From: an uncultured Bacilli bacterium
Lineage (GTDB): Bacteria > Bacillota_I > Bacilli_A > RF39 > UBA660
Length of the DNA: 64,000 bases
Direction: 5' to 3'
Assembly (NCBI GenBank): GCA_934096405.1
Contig: CAKOLW010000004.1
Location: 1-64,000 of the forward strand
Shown here: positions 36,880 through 44,315 of the stretch, piece by piece
How the letters are laid out: every line of letters begins with the position of its first letter
Position numbering within the stretch: position 1 is the first letter of the stretch
Translations under genes and position numbers: made by a program
Notes under the pieces: model-generated
The model's database searches: none
What the model saw: only the letters and a program-made list of their open reading frames with translations
What the model was told of the DNA's origin: nothing

Positions 36880-39087
36880 TTAATTAAATGCCTTTCTAAT
36901 CAATTCTACCATCTTTTTACTACCTTCATCAGTTAAATGTAATCTATCAGCCATTAAATAATCATTATTATTTTTAATCTCTTCATACATATTAAATATC
37001 TTAATATTTTCTTTTTCTAATTTCTTTATATCTTTAATATTTTTACTACTAGAAACTATTAAAACATTATTATCTTTTAGTAAATCTAATATACTCTCAT
37101 ACTCACTTATAGATAAATTAGTACTACTATCAAAAGCAAGTATAATATTATATGTTAAAGTATTATTCTCTTTATCTTCATTAAGTTTCTTTTTCAAACT
37201 ATTATAATTAAATCCATTATCTATCACAAAACTAGCATCACTAAAATCACTTTCTAAATATTCATATGCATTTAATAATATATTATTTCCATAAAAAGTA
37301 ATCTTATTTTTTTCTTCTAATTCATGTTCTTCTAACATCTTTTCTTTTTCTATTTTATATTTCTCCACATAAACATCATGTATTGCATTATAAATTGCCT
37401 CAGTGTATACTTTCCTACCAATACCAGTCAAATGAATTCCATCTGAATAAAAATATTCTTCATGTCCTCTAGACATTGTATACCAATCTATTAAATGAAC
37501 ATTATCATATTCTTTAGAAAGTGCTAATAAATTTGAATTAACATTTGGTAAATTAGTAGTATTAATCCAAAAAATATCTCTTCCTTCACATTGTTTAATA
37601 ATATTAACTTTACAAGATTTAGAACAATCTCCATTGGCACCCAAATTAATTATAACAGGTTCTCCAAGCATATTTTTATTAACCAAATTTTCTATAATTC
37701 CCCCAACTACCCAAGCAGTTCTACTAATCTTAGCATTAAAATAACCATTAGGAAACATAGCATACAAATTATCAACCGCTCCTAGCATGACAGAATCTCC
37801 TATACCAACAACATTCAAATTCTTAACAACTTCCCCCATATTATTTTCTGCATTCTCATAGTCTTTTAATATGTTATTCCAATCTTCATTTTCTTTTGCT
37901 AATTGTTCTTTATATTTATTTTGATTTTCAACTGCTAACTTTTGATTCTCTACTAATTGTTCCTGCAATTGTTTCATTTCTTTAGTATGATCTTCTGTAA
38001 TATAATATTGATATATTCCATATCCACATATTACTAAAAATAATGGTATCAGTAAATACTGAGGTACCCTATATTGTTTATTTTTATTATTAATACAAAA
38101 ATGTATTAAAATTGATATAAATATTGTTAACAAAACTATAACAATTATTTTCAATATAGTACTTAAGCTAACATACTGAAATAAAAATACAACTGGATAT
38201 TGAACTAAATATACCTCATAAGTAATACTTGCAATTTTTTTAACTATATAATCAAACTTATTAAGTTCAGTTACATCCACTAATGAATATTGAATCAATC
38301 TAATAGAAATTATACTAGATAAAATCATACATAAAACAAAATATTTAGAACTATTGTCAATCATAATAAACATACTTGATAATACTACCAAATAGGCATA
38401 AAAACAAATATTAGAAACTTTATTATTCATAAACACTAACTTATTACCAAAATAATTTACAAATAATCCCAAAGTAACACCAATAAGTAATGAGAATATT
38501 CTAGTAAATGTACTATAATAAAGTAATGTCATATTACCTGTTTTACTTATATAACAAAAATATACAATTCCTAAAATTGACAATATGCTCATTAAAATAC
38601 ATGGAATACACTTATTTATTTTTTCTCCAACTTTTTTCAATAAAATATATATAATAGGAAAAATCAATTCAAATTGCATAATAATTGCCATATACCACAA
38701 ATGCATAAATGGTGAATTAATACTTCTAGAAAAATAATCTAAATTAGAACTAATTTGCCAAAAATTATTGTAACCTAATATTACAGAAGTAGTTTCAGGT
38801 TTTAAATTCAACCAAAATATATCTGGATACAATGATATTACAGCTATAGTACCAAAAGTTACTATTAATAATGGCAAATATAATTTTAAAAATCTTGATT
38901 TATAATAGTTAACTATAGAAAAATTATCTTTATCAAAAGAAGATTTAGTAATTAAAAACCCACTCAAAACAAAAAATGCACATACAGCTAAATAACCACC
39001 CTTTAAAATATCAAGATGATATAAAAGAATTGCTATACATAAAAATACTCTTATAATATTTATTTTTTTATAATATCCATCTTTCAT
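36880..39087 (-). CDS. OafA/YrhL-type O-acyltransferase with tandem SGNH domains
   Basis: The 735-aa protein has an N-terminal Acyltransferase-3 membrane domain (about ten helices, 1-345; LYHLDILKGGYLAVCAFFVLSG) and a coiled-coil linker (about 360-410). A first SGNH domain has Ser432 in GDSV and Asp549/His552 in DGIHLTGIG. A second SGNH-like module (about 595-735) has YGNN at the nucleophile position but keeps Asp714/His717 (DRLHLTDEG). Such proteins transfer acetyl groups to wall polymers such as peptidoglycan or teichoic acid. The extra module is unusual. It heads an operon with dgkA. Confidence 0.9.
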   Translation of the reverse strand: MKDGYYKKINIIRVFLCIAILLYHLDILKGGYLAVCAFFVLSGFLITKSSFDKDNFSIVNYYKSRFLKLYLPLLIVTFGTIAVISLYPDIFWLNLKPETTSVILGYNNFWQISSNLDYFSRSINSPFMHLWYMAIIMQFELIFPIIYILLKKVGEKINKCIPCILMSILSILGIVYFCYISKTGNMTLLYYSTFTRIFSLLIGVTLGLFVNYFGNKLVFMNNKVSNICFYAYLVVLSSMFIMIDNSSKYFVLCMILSSIISIRLIQYSLVDVTELNKFDYIVKKIASITYEVYLVQYPVVFLFQYVSLSTILKIIVIVLLTIFISILIHFCINNKNKQYRVPQYLLIPLFLVICGYGIYQYYITEDHTKEMKQLQEQLVENQKLAVENQNKYKEQLAKENEDWNNILKDYENAENNMGEVVKNLNVVGIGDSVMLGAVDNLYAMFPNGYFNAKISRTAWVVGGIIENLVNKNMLGEPVIINLGANGDCSKSCKVNIIKQCEGRDIFWINTTNLPNVNSNLLALSKEYDNVHLIDWYTMSRGHEEYFYSDGIHLTGIGRKVYTEAIYNAIHDVYVEKYKIEKEKMLEEHELEEKNKITFYGNNILLNAYEYLESDFSDASFVIDNGFNYNSLKKKLNEDKENNTLTYNIILAFDSSTNLSISEYESILDLLKDNNVLIVSSSKNIKDIKKLEKENIKIFNMYEEIKNNNDYLMADRLHLTDEGSKKMVELIRKAFN

Positions 39088-39110
39088 ACTAACACTTTCC
39101 TATCAAAATA

Positions 39111-39119
39111 ATTATATCA
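39111..39119 (-). promoter_or_regulatory. Extended -10 promoter of the acyltransferase operon
   Basis: Minus-strand TGATATAAT, 23 nt upstream of the start codon; no clear -35. Confidence 0.6.
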
Positions 39120-39120
39120 T

Positions 39121-39155
39121 TAGTAAAAGAAAAAAGATATGAATTTAATCTTTTC
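39121..39155 (-). terminator. Terminator of the UDG-superfamily gene
   Basis: Minus-strand AAAAGAT (39148-39154) pairs with ATCTTTT (39132-39138), followed by a T-rich run. Confidence 0.55.
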
Positions 39156-39165
39156 ATACCCAATA

Positions 39166-39825
39166 TTACACATGTTTAACATTATTATCAATAATATATT
39201 TCAAATCTTCAATTGCTTTATCTATATTCATCATACCATTGCCTATAGGATAATAAACAGGATAAACTTTATAAATATTATTAGAAATGTTTAATGTATA
39301 ATACTGCTTCCTACATTGTGAAACAGATATATTTTTATTAAGTAAAATAGAACTAACTTGATTTCCAAAAGTAATAATTATCTTAGGATTAATTATTTCT
39401 ATTTCCTTAAGTAGTAAATTTAAATATTTTACATAAACAGAATTTGGTATAATTCTTGCATCCACTTGCGTACATTTCCCTAAATTAGTTATAAAATATT
39501 TATATTTTTCTACATTGTCATATACTACATCTGCAAATTCTTCGTTCCATTCACAAGGTTTCTTTTTAATTATTTTTTCATAAATGCATTCATCAAGCAA
39601 GTTTATTTTATAAAACAATTTCCATATATTCTTAGTTCCAATCCAAGGAGACCTTCTACCATTCCAATTTGGACTGGATGCTATATTTCTTCCAGTTGGA
39701 TTCATAAATACAAAACAAATATCAGGATTATTTATACATCCTCCATTATAAATAGATTTTAAGTTCTTATCGCCATATAAACACTGTAACTTATCATATT
39801 CTTTATTTAATTCTTCTATCTTCAT
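39166..39825 (-). CDS. Uracil-DNA glycosylase superfamily protein
   Basis: The 219-aa protein has the UDG fold signatures in diverged form: ICFVFMNPTGRN in the catalytic first motif, PKIIITFGNQ in the middle, and VYPVYYPIGNGMMN replacing the HPSP loop. It differs clearly from the family 1 Ung at 26520. Repair activity is plausible but specificity cannot be read. It starts 2 nt after an APH-type kinase stop, in a three-gene unit with an ASCH-domain gene. Confidence 0.75.
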   Translation of the reverse strand: MKIEELNKEYDKLQCLYGDKNLKSIYNGGCINNPDICFVFMNPTGRNIASSPNWNGRRSPWIGTKNIWKLFYKINLLDECIYEKIIKKKPCEWNEEFADVVYDNVEKYKYFITNLGKCTQVDARIIPNSVYVKYLNLLLKEIEIINPKIIITFGNQVSSILLNKNISVSQCRKQYYTLNISNNIYKVYPVYYPIGNGMMNIDKAIEDLKYIIDNNVKHV

Positions 39826-39827
39826 AA

Positions 39828-40730
39828 TTATACTTCCTTACTCATATCAAGTATTCTCTTTGACTTTTCCACTATATTATCAACTTGTTCCTTTAATTTA
39901 TATTTAGGTAAATTTCTCATATCATCTAATATTTCATAAATATACATTCTTTCATCTAAATATTTAATTTTATTCAATTTATCACAATATCTTTTAATAT
40001 ATAATTTTATATTTTTATAATCTTCAGGTTTTTGATAAGGATCCATTTCAATATTAGCCCACTTCCAAGGTTTTTCTTCACACATAAATAATATTCTATA
40101 ATCATAATCAAAAGGTGCCACTAAAGAATCGTTAAAATCTATAATCTTAATTTGATTATTCTTATCTAAAAATATATTATCAAAATGCAAATCATTATGT
40201 ATCAAAGAGTAATAGTTATCATTAAGAATATAATCATATAAATCAAAAGATTTCTTAATCATTGTTTTTTCTTTTTCACTAAAAAATTCACTACACTTAT
40301 TAAAATTATTTATAACTTCATTTTTTATTTTATTCTTCCAATCATCATTAACACTTTTATGAACATGAATACTATTTAAACATTCTACTAAATCTTTAAT
40401 AAAGTTTTCTCGTTCTATTTCATTCCATTTATACCAATAGTAATATATAGATTTACCATCTATTTTTTCAATAATTTCATAAACAAAAGGAACAATAATT
40501 TTACTTTTATCATATTTGTATAACTTTGGTATAAAAGATTTAGTTTTATATTCATTATAAAAATTATTTTCTACATCAAAAAGATTTTCATAATCTTTAT
40601 TTCCACACACTTTTATAATATATTTATCATTAACATCAAATATTGTATTATTAAAGCCAGCATTTATTTCACTTATAGTTTTTATATTACCTAATATTTC
40701 TATATTATTTTCAGCAATTAATTTACCCAA
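39828..40730 (-). CDS. Aminoglycoside phosphotransferase-family (APH/choline kinase-like) kinase
   Basis: The 300-aa kinase-fold protein has the APH catalytic loop SLIHNDLHFDNIFLD (H-x-D-x-x-x-x-N) and the metal motif IKIIDFNDS, plus an N-lobe VNDKYIIKVCG lysine region. Substrate unknown; antibiotic, sugar, amino-alcohol or nucleoside kinases all share this fold. An antibiotic-resistance role should not be assumed. It overlaps the ASCH gene by 8 nt. Confidence 0.85.
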   Translation of the reverse strand: MGKLIAENNIEILGNIKTISEINAGFNNTIFDVNDKYIIKVCGNKDYENLFDVENNFYNEYKTKSFIPKLYKYDKSKIIVPFVYEIIEKIDGKSIYYYWYKWNEIERENFIKDLVECLNSIHVHKSVNDDWKNKIKNEVINNFNKCSEFFSEKEKTMIKKSFDLYDYILNDNYYSLIHNDLHFDNIFLDKNNQIKIIDFNDSLVAPFDYDYRILFMCEEKPWKWANIEMDPYQKPEDYKNIKLYIKRYCDKLNKIKYLDERMYIYEILDDMRNLPKYKLKEQVDNIVEKSKRILDMSKEV

Positions 40731-41103
40731 TGATAATCTCTTCTTTTAAATTTTTTGTAACTTCAAATGCCTTTACTAAAACTAAAGTATTATCATTAAA
40801 ATTAGAATTAACTGATTTAAAATAATTATATCTTCTTTCTTTCCATTCTTCTAAACTATTACCTATTCCTTCTAATTTAGCAAGATTCCACTTTATATCT
40901 TTAAATTTACAAATTTTTGTTGTTATAATTTTTGTAATACATGCTGATTTTTCATTATCATATATCAAAACTGATTCACTATTTAATTCTACTTTTTCTC
41001 CATTATATATATCAACATAAGCCGTTTTTTTACCTTCTAAAACTAAATCTACTAATTTATCATTTTCAACATCAAAATGCCATTTACTTAAATTTGTACA
41101 CAT
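40723..41103 (-). CDS. ASCH domain protein
   Basis: This 126-aa protein has the ASCH pattern: LVDLVLEGKKTAYVDIYN near the start, a basic β-strand, KWNLAKLEGIGNSLEEWKERRYNYF, and NDNTLVLVKAFEV at the end. ASCH domains have a PUA-like fold and bind RNA or modified nucleosides. An upstream in-frame ATG exists, but AAAAGG is best spaced for ATG 41103. First gene of a unit with the APH-like and UDG-like genes. Confidence 0.78.
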   Translation of the reverse strand: MCTNLSKWHFDVENDKLVDLVLEGKKTAYVDIYNGEKVELNSESVLIYDNEKSACITKIITTKICKFKDIKWNLAKLEGIGNSLEEWKERRYNYFKSVNSNFNDNTLVLVKAFEVTKNLKEEIIIG

Positions 41104-41203
41104 ATAATCACATACCTTTTCAATAATTATAACATGCAAAAATAAATTTATATACAATTATTATTATTCATTAAATTTATTTAGTGTCTTTTTTTATGCT
41201 CTG

Positions 41204-41212
41204 TGATATAAT
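41204..41212 (+). promoter_or_regulatory. Extended -10 promoter with a long leader
   Basis: TGATATAAT on the plus strand. The next gene starts at 41379, so its leader would be about 160 nt. No good -35 at 17-nt spacing. Confidence 0.55.
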
Positions 41213-41219
41213 TAACATG

Positions 41220-41378
41220 GCGTGACAATGCTCAAAAATGTAACAAAAAGGTTTTACACTTATAGCATCAAAAGTGCTTTATCATAGATTACATTAATAT
41301 AAATTTAAATACTTCAATTAATAATTAAACGTTATAAAGTTATTTAAAAATAATAGTTATTGAATTTAAGGAGGTAAA
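41220..41378 (+). other. Untranslated leader of the nucleoside-kinase-like gene
   Basis: It holds small possible stems (AGCA/TGCT and CACTT/AAGTG around 41256-41278) and a 19-codon frame at 41228-41287 without a ribosome site. No known riboswitch was recognised. Confidence 0.35.
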
Positions 41379-41972
41379 ATGAAAAATTCAAGAGGAAATA
41401 TAATAATAATAGAAGGTCCACAAGGAGTTGGAAAAAGTACAATGGCCAATTTCTTAAGAGATAATTTATCAACTTCTAATTTATACAGACTAACCGGAAT
41501 AAAGGATAAAACTAAAACCGGATATCAAAAAAGTAAAAATATGTATTTAAATTTATTAAATTATATGGAATCATTAGAAGAAACCGAATTAAATTTAATA
41601 TTTGATCGTACATTTTTTTCAGAAGAAGTTTATACAAAACTAGGACTTAAAGATTATAGTTTCGACGATATATATGAAAGACTAGTAAAAAAACTTTCAG
41701 ATTTAGATTTTAACATTTATTTTGTAGTTTTATACTTAAAAGATACATCATTATATGAGAAACGTTTAAAAAGACAACATCATCAATACCAAAAATTTAG
41801 TATAGAAAATAGTATTAAACAACAAGAAGAATACTTAAAACTTATTGATAGCATAAAGTATAAATCAATTCATAAGATTAAAATAGCAACAGATGATTAT
41901 GAAAAAGCTTATAATAAATTGATTAATTCAATTCCTACACTAAAAGAAGAAAATATAGAATATAAAGGTTAA
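41379..41972 (+). CDS. P-loop deoxynucleoside/thymidylate kinase-like protein
   Basis: The 197-aa protein has Walker A GPQGVGKST, the LID/dNK-type DRTFFSE motif (the DR of thymidylate and deoxynucleoside kinases) and basic KRLKRQHHQYQKF. This architecture phosphorylates nucleosides or nucleotides; a true tmk cannot be asserted because the lid and TMP-site motifs are diverged. Strong ribosome site AAGGAGG. Monocistronic with a long leader and a terminator at 42041. Confidence 0.78.
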   Translation: MKNSRGNIIIIEGPQGVGKSTMANFLRDNLSTSNLYRLTGIKDKTKTGYQKSKNMYLNLLNYMESLEETELNLIFDRTFFSEEVYTKLGLKDYSFDDIYERLVKKLSDLDFNIYFVVLYLKDTSLYEKRLKRQHHQYQKFSIENSIKQQEEYLKLIDSIKYKSIHKIKIATDDYEKAYNKLINSIPTLKEENIEYKG

Positions 41973-42040
41973 TGTTTAGAAAGTAATTTCAAATATATTT
42001 ACTTTACCCGAAATAATCTATTTAACAAAACATATCAAAA

Positions 42041-42070
42041 ATAAAAAATAACTATAAGGTTATTTTTTAT
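42041..42070 (+). terminator. Terminator of the nucleoside-kinase-like gene
   Basis: A 12-bp AT-rich stem (42041-42052 with 42059-42070, loop of 6) whose 3' arm is itself T-rich. It could also terminate the convergent coaB remnant. Confidence 0.7.
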
Positions 42071-42101
42071 TATGTGTTCTTCCAAAAAACATACAAAACC
42101 A

Positions 42102-42359
42102 TCAGTATGAGTAAAATAAATTTTTAACAACTGTTTCTAAATCATGTGTATCAAATATTTCAATAATTTCTATTTTTTCATGACTAGGTTTAAAAGAGTT
42201 TTTTGAGCAAATATAATAAATTTTCTCTATTTTTTCTCCATACAAATCCATTAATTTATTAGCTATCACACATCCTAGCTTACCTGAGCTGCTATTTGTT
42301 ATTTTCCTTACATTATCTATTCTTTCACTTGTTCCACCTGACGTAATTATTATTTTCAT
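42102..42359 (-). pseudogene. C-terminally truncated phosphopantothenate--cysteine ligase (CoaB)
   Basis: The 85 residues match the N-terminus of single-domain CoaB (ITSGGTSERIDNVRKITNSSSGKLG, the nucleotide-binding start), but the frame ends at a TGA. The roughly 140 residues that carry the CTP and catalytic sites are missing, and the next 60 bp hold no continuation before a terminator. It is 1 nt after the 117-aa gene and 357 nt after coaC. A decayed or split gene; the complementing enzyme is not in this window. Confidence 0.7.
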
Positions 42360-42360
42360 T

Positions 42361-42714
42361 TTATTCCTCCCACAATTTTTCTGGCAAATTTCTTGCTATA
42401 TATTCCGTTATTTTTAAATCCTCAATTTCTTTTCCTAAAATTAAGCATCTATGACCTTTTAAATTTACTTTATAATAATCAAGAGTAAAATTATTTTTAT
42501 AATACTGTTTAATTACTTTTAATACCTCATCTATTTCATCTAAAGCCCCACAAGGCACAGGTACAGATGTAAAAAAGCCATTTTTGATGTAACAATGAGA
42601 ATGAACAATATAATAGTTGGTATATTCTTTTAATTTTAAATACATTTTTTCTATTAGTCCAGATTTTTTACCACCATTTAAATCAAATGTACCAGTTGTT
42701 AATAAAACTTTCAT
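42361..42714 (-). CDS. Protein of unknown function in the coaC-coaB cluster
   Basis: A 117-aa protein beginning KVLLTTGTFDLNGGKKSG, superficially like a Rossmann nucleotide-binding turn, followed by a mixed α/β sequence with a HSHCYIKNG stretch. I do not recognise the family. It sits 2 nt after coaC and 1 nt before the coaB remnant, so the three are one transcript; a pantothenate/CoA connection is only positional. Confidence 0.6.
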   Translation of the reverse strand: MKVLLTTGTFDLNGGKKSGLIEKMYLKLKEYTNYYIVHSHCYIKNGFFTSVPVPCGALDEIDEVLKVIKQYYKNNFTLDYYKVNLKGHRCLILGKEIEDLKITEYIARNLPEKLWEE

Positions 42715-42716
42715 TT

Positions 42717-43268
42717 TTAACTCTCCTTACTTAAAATTTCTTTTATTTTATCAAAAATTATTTTAGTATTTGGTAATTTACCTATGCCACTTGTACCACA
42801 TGCAAGCGTCCCAACTTCAGGTTTCAAAAATAAGTAACCATAACTTTTTAGTTTTTCTATATTATTTTGAACTATCCTATTTAAATACATATATTCATTC
42901 ATTGCTGGAACAAATAATACTGGTTTTGTTGAAGCAACAATAGTACTTGATAACATATCATCTGCAATGCCAGAAGAAATTTTCCCTATTATATTTGCTG
43001 TTGCAGGTGCGATAACTATTATATCAGCATGTTGACCATACTCAATATGTCCTATATAATTACAATTTTCTTCTACAAACATATCTACTGCCACTTTATT
43101 TTTTGATAAGACTTCAAAAGTTAAAGGATTAATAAAATCTGTTGCATTCTTTGTCATAATAACTTTTACCCTTGCACCTTCATTAACTAAATGTGTAATT
43201 AATCCACAAATCTTATAACTAGCAATACCACCTGTTATTCCTATAACTATATTTTTATCTTTTAGCAT
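42717..43268 (-). CDS. coaC: Phosphopantothenoylcysteine decarboxylase (CoaC-like flavoprotein)
   Basis: The 183-aa HFCD-family flavoprotein has GITGGIASYK, the catalytic-His region GHIEYGQHADIIVIAPATANIIGK, the substrate clamp PAMNEYMY and the GTLACGTSGIGKLP flap with its proton-donor Cys. It performs the CO2-releasing step from 4'-phosphopantothenoylcysteine in CoA synthesis. First gene of the cluster, divergent from a LysR regulator with interleaved promoters. A dihydromethanopterin- or EpiD-like flavoprotein is a less likely alternative. Confidence 0.85.
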   Translation of the reverse strand: MLKDKNIVIGITGGIASYKICGLITHLVNEGARVKVIMTKNATDFINPLTFEVLSKNKVAVDMFVEENCNYIGHIEYGQHADIIVIAPATANIIGKISSGIADDMLSSTIVASTKPVLFVPAMNEYMYLNRIVQNNIEKLKSYGYLFLKPEVGTLACGTSGIGKLPNTKIIFDKIKEILSKES

Positions 43269-43290
43269 ATTATTCCTTCTTTCTAACTAA

Positions 43291-43337
43291 ATTATATGTT
43301 GCAATTATTGATAAGTAAAATATATTTATGTTATAAT
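43291..43337. promoter_or_regulatory. Divergent promoters of coaC (minus) and the lysR gene (plus)
   Basis: Minus: TTTACT (43314-43319), a 17-nt spacer and TATAAT (43291-43296). Plus: TTGATA (43308-43313), 18 nt, TATAAT (43332-43337). The two -35 boxes are adjacent, so a LysR protein bound here could control both directions. Confidence 0.65.
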
Positions 43338-43357
43338 ATTTATAAGGAAAACTTATA

Positions 43358-44224
43358 ATGAATGTTAATTTAGAATTATATAGAATTTTTTATGTAGTAG
43401 CAAAACAAAAACATATGACTAAAGCTAGTGAAGAACTACATATATCACAACCGGCTATATCTCAATCAATAAAAAAACTAGAAGAGCAATTAGGTGGGAC
43501 ATTGTTTTTAAGAAGTAATAGAGGAATGGAACTTACAGAAGAAGGAAAAATGTTTTTTGATTACGTTAAAGGTGCATTAGAATTAATTAACAATGCAGAA
43601 AAAGAACTTACTTCTTTTAAAGACTTATCAAAAGGTGAAATAAAAATAGGTTGTTCAACAACACTAACAAAATTAATTTTACTTGAAGCCTTAAAAAAAT
43701 TTCATTCTGATTATCCAAATATAAATATTAATATTACTAATGATTTAACAAGTAGCTTAATAAAAGATTTAAAACTTGGAAAATTAGATTTTGTAATATT
43801 TAATGAAATTAATATTAAAGAAACAAATTTAAATTTAAAAAAAATAAAAGAGTTAAAAGAGGGATTTATTTATAATCCAATATTTTATAAAGATGAAATA
43901 AATAGTTTTGATGACTTGAATAATTATCCACTTATACTACAAAAAGAGGAATCAAATAGTAGAAAACTTTTAGACTATATTGCTCTTCAAAGTAACGTAA
44001 AACTTATTCCAAAAATGGAAGTAGTAAGTCAAGAATTGATAAGTGAATTTACTAATATTGGTCTGGGAATTGGATTCGTAATAATTGATTTGGCTAAAAG
44101 AAACTTTAAAGATATAAAAGAATTAACAATAAATAAAAAAATACCAAATATAAATGTATATTTAGCAACTAATAAATCAACATCTCTAACTTTTGCAAGC
44201 AAAACATTTATTAATTATTTATAA
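43358..44224 (+). CDS. LysR-family transcriptional regulator
   Basis: This 288-aa protein has the LysR winged helix-turn-helix at the N-terminus (FYVVAKQKHMTKASEELHISQPAISQSIKKLEEQLG...LFLRSNRGMELTEEG) and a periplasmic-binding-type effector domain (about 90-288). It is transcribed divergently from the coaC cluster, the usual arrangement for a LysR target. The effector cannot be predicted. Confidence 0.93.
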   Translation: MNVNLELYRIFYVVAKQKHMTKASEELHISQPAISQSIKKLEEQLGGTLFLRSNRGMELTEEGKMFFDYVKGALELINNAEKELTSFKDLSKGEIKIGCSTTLTKLILLEALKKFHSDYPNININITNDLTSSLIKDLKLGKLDFVIFNEINIKETNLNLKKIKELKEGFIYNPIFYKDEINSFDDLNNYPLILQKEESNSRKLLDYIALQSNVKLIPKMEVVSQELISEFTNIGLGIGFVIIDLAKRNFKDIKELTINKKIPNINVYLATNKSTSLTFASKTFINYL

Positions 44225-44231
44225 CAACATA

Positions 44232-44265
44232 AAAATCAAGTTAATAATAATATTAACTTGATTTT
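44232..44265. terminator. Bidirectional terminator between lysR gene and secA
   Basis: A 14-bp perfect stem (44232-44245 with 44252-44265, loop of 6) with A and T runs on both strands. Confidence 0.92.
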
Positions 44266-44315
44266 ATTTACAAAAATTTTTATTGTTAACAAACTTCATA
44301 AAACTCAGAAAAAAG

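Noticed and set aside
39828..40730. Antibiotic-resistance phosphotransferase
   Set aside because: Only the general APH/choline-kinase fold motifs are seen; no resistance-subfamily signature or mobile context.
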